A stretch of DNA of 64,000 nt from Woeseiaceae bacterium (GTDB taxonomy: Bacteria > Pseudomonadota > Gammaproteobacteria > Steroidobacterales > Woeseiaceae), in NCBI GenBank assembly GCA_021773095.1, contig JAJFKR010000028.1:216905-280904 (forward strand), in the 5' to 3' direction. A model generated the notes under the pieces. That model saw nothing but the letters and a program-made list of their open reading frames with translations, did not search any database and was not told the DNA's origin. This document shows positions 62,979 to 64,000 of the stretch, one piece after another. The number at the start of each line of letters is the position of its first letter. Position 1 is the first letter of the stretch. Both the position numbers and the translations under genes were made by a program.

Positions 62979-63443
62979 CTAATCGTACTGGCCATCTTCA
63001 CGATGCATATTGTCAGCCGCCCGCGACGAGAGGTATCTTTCAGCGATAAATACCGCGGCCGCGGAGTCAATCATTTCCTTCGATATGCGACCGCGCGTGC
63101 CAGCCGCCCGGGCCTGTTTCAAAGTCTGCTCCGCCTCAACCGACGTATAGCGTTCATCGACCGTATCGATGTCGAGATCGTAGCGGCGCAATTCTTCGAT
63201 GAACGCCAGAACCGCTTCCTGAATATCGCTCGGCGAGCCGTCGGCATGGGATGGCATGCCGACGACGATGCCGTTCGGTCGCCATTCTTTGACCAGTGCG
63301 GCGATCGAGCTGTGATCCACGCCGTCGTCACGATTAGCGATAACGCCCAGCGGGCTCGCGGATTGGGTAACGTCCTGACCAATGGCGACACCAATGCGGC
63401 GTAGCCCAAAATCGAATGCGAGGATTGTCTTGGCTACGGACAA
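62979..63443 (-). CDS. ruvX: Holliday junction resolvase-like protein RuvX (YqgF)
   Basis: A 154-residue RNase H-fold protein. The first catalytic Asp is in LAFDFGLRRIGVAIG at residues 10-24. The second acidic region is VVGMPSHADGSPSD, and the third is TVDERYTSVEAEQTL. The family is involved in rRNA maturation or Holliday junction processing. It starts one base after the yqgE stop and is co-transcribed with yqgE and pyrB. Confidence 0.93.
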   Translation of the reverse strand: MSVAKTILAFDFGLRRIGVAIGQDVTQSASPLGVIANRDDGVDHSSIAALVKEWRPNGIVVGMPSHADGSPSDIQEAVLAFIEELRRYDLDIDTVDERYTSVEAEQTLKQARAAGTRGRISKEMIDSAAAVFIAERYLSSRAADNMHREDGQYD

Positions 63444-63444
63444 G

Positions 63445-63993
63445 TCAGGCGTGGCCGGCGTCCGGAGAAATACTGGCTATGTCGATCCCCAGCAATTGTG
63501 CTGCAGAGTTCCAGCGTTCCTCAAAGGGTATGTCGAAGACAATCTCGGGTGTGGCTGTAACGTTAATCCAGGAGTTAGCGAGCATCTCGTCTTCGATCTG
63601 TCCGGGTTCCCAGCCGGCATAGCCAATTGCGACCAGCGATCTGTCCGGGCCGTCGCCGATGGCCATTGCATCGATAACATCTCGCGACAACGTTAGTTGA
63701 ATGTCGTCGGATACGGCCAGTGTGTGTTCGAAACTGTGTTCTTTGCCGTGTAAAACGAAGCCACGTTCGGTACCAACGGGTCCACCCGACATGACCGGGT
63801 TGCTGGCTACTTCGGGGTCGGCGTCTTCGACGGATAGTTGATCGAACAGACCGGATAGTTTCAGGGTCAGAGGGCGATTGATGATGATACCCAGCGCGCC
63901 GTCGTCGTTATGTTCACAAATCAATGTGACGGTCGAGCTGAAATTCGGGTCCGCCATGCCGGGCATGGCGATAAGTAATTGATTCGTAAGCAA
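63445..63993 (-). CDS. YqgE/AlgH family protein, start near the window edge
   Basis: A protein of about 182 residues. Typical sequences: LTNQLLIAMPGMADPNFSST, LICEHNDDGALGIIINRPL and MSGGPVGTERGFVLHG, then IGYAGWEPGQIEDEM. Length fits Escherichia coli YqgE (187 aa). The start shown is TTG at 63993, only 7 bp from the window end; a start a few codons further upstream cannot be excluded. Function is unknown; the ruvX and pyrB neighbours are conserved for this family. Confidence 0.9.
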   Translation of the reverse strand: MLTNQLLIAMPGMADPNFSSTVTLICEHNDDGALGIIINRPLTLKLSGLFDQLSVEDADPEVASNPVMSGGPVGTERGFVLHGKEHSFEHTLAVSDDIQLTLSRDVIDAMAIGDGPDRSLVAIGYAGWEPGQIEDEMLANSWINVTATPEIVFDIPFEERWNSAAQLLGIDIASISPDAGHA

Positions 63994-64000
63994 GCTGTCT

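Noticed and set aside
1-64000. CRISPR arrays, tRNA or rRNA genes, prophage
   Set aside because: I saw no regularly spaced identical repeats, no cloverleaf sequences that I could recognise, and no phage structural genes.

Overview
The window reads as a chromosomal segment of a gammaproteobacterium, tightly packed with genes on both strands. The evidence is gene content and order: cysJIH beside cysB and cysK, glnE, a yggS-proC-yggT-DUF4426 operon, yqgE-ruvX-pyrB, pilT/pilU, htpG-msrB, ppnN, and an LPS block with Kdo kinase and LpxL. Genus cannot be fixed from this sequence; a marine, uncultured-type lineage (Woeseiaceae or Chromatiales-like) is only a guess. I recognised no tRNA, rRNA or CRISPR array. 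Family names come from reading motifs, not from searches.

Layout. 0-7 kb: a metallo-beta-lactamase-fold protein cut by the left edge, a DUF819 membrane protein, a NERD protein, an orphan ABC ATPase with a small partner, a MATE exporter, a 50-aa membrane protein, a dienelactone-hydrolase-like lipoprotein and a PGPGW protein. 7-12 kb: a PAS-PAS-sigma54 activator in an apparent operon with a TVP38-type membrane protein, PBP4 (dacB) and an SH3 envelope protein. Divergent from it is an unannotated 45-codon gene with a signal peptide, behind a good -24/-12 promoter. 12-19 kb: sulfite reductase and PAPS reductase (cysJIH), cysB and cysteine synthase, with AT-rich dyads that could be CysB boxes. 19-24 kb: a GAF/GGDEF/EAL protein, glnE and a small zinc-finger protein. 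24-30.5 kb is the accessory-looking part: an amidase lipoprotein, two orphan small genes separated by a repeated hairpin-forming sequence, a DUF222/HNH protein, 450 bp without a gene, a cupin-like protein and a complete IS630-type element.

30.5-39.5 kb is a surface-polysaccharide/LPS cluster: three glycosyltransferases, two methyltransferases, rmlA and rmlB, Kdo kinase and a lipid A acyltransferase. 39.5-46 kb: an aspartoacylase-family protein, a LysM lytic transglycosylase, an L,D-transpeptidase, ppnN and small unknowns. 46-54.8 kb: htpG with a sigma32-like promoter, msrB, an FKBP lipoprotein, OmpA and coiled-coil/HhH proteins, an alpha/beta hydrolase, HU, and the DUF4426-yggT-proC-yggS operon. 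54.9-58.2 kb: three consecutive PilT/PilU-type retraction ATPases. 58.3-64 kb: a small membrane protein/HTH operon with two matching palindromes at its promoter, an S9 peptidase, and yqgE-ruvX-pyrB followed by a PyrK-like flavoprotein.

The best candidate for something undescribed is at 7.06-7.6 kb. A sigma54-type promoter drives a transcript of roughly 370 nt that encodes a secretable 45-aa precursor, has several hairpins after the stop codon and ends in a strong terminator. Three ACG-N6-CGT boxes lie between it and the divergent activator gene. The rest is mostly housekeeping with local surprises: an IS inserted exactly in a stop codon, a third pilT/pilU paralogue, and rmlAB paired with a sugar C-methyltransferase instead of rmlCD.
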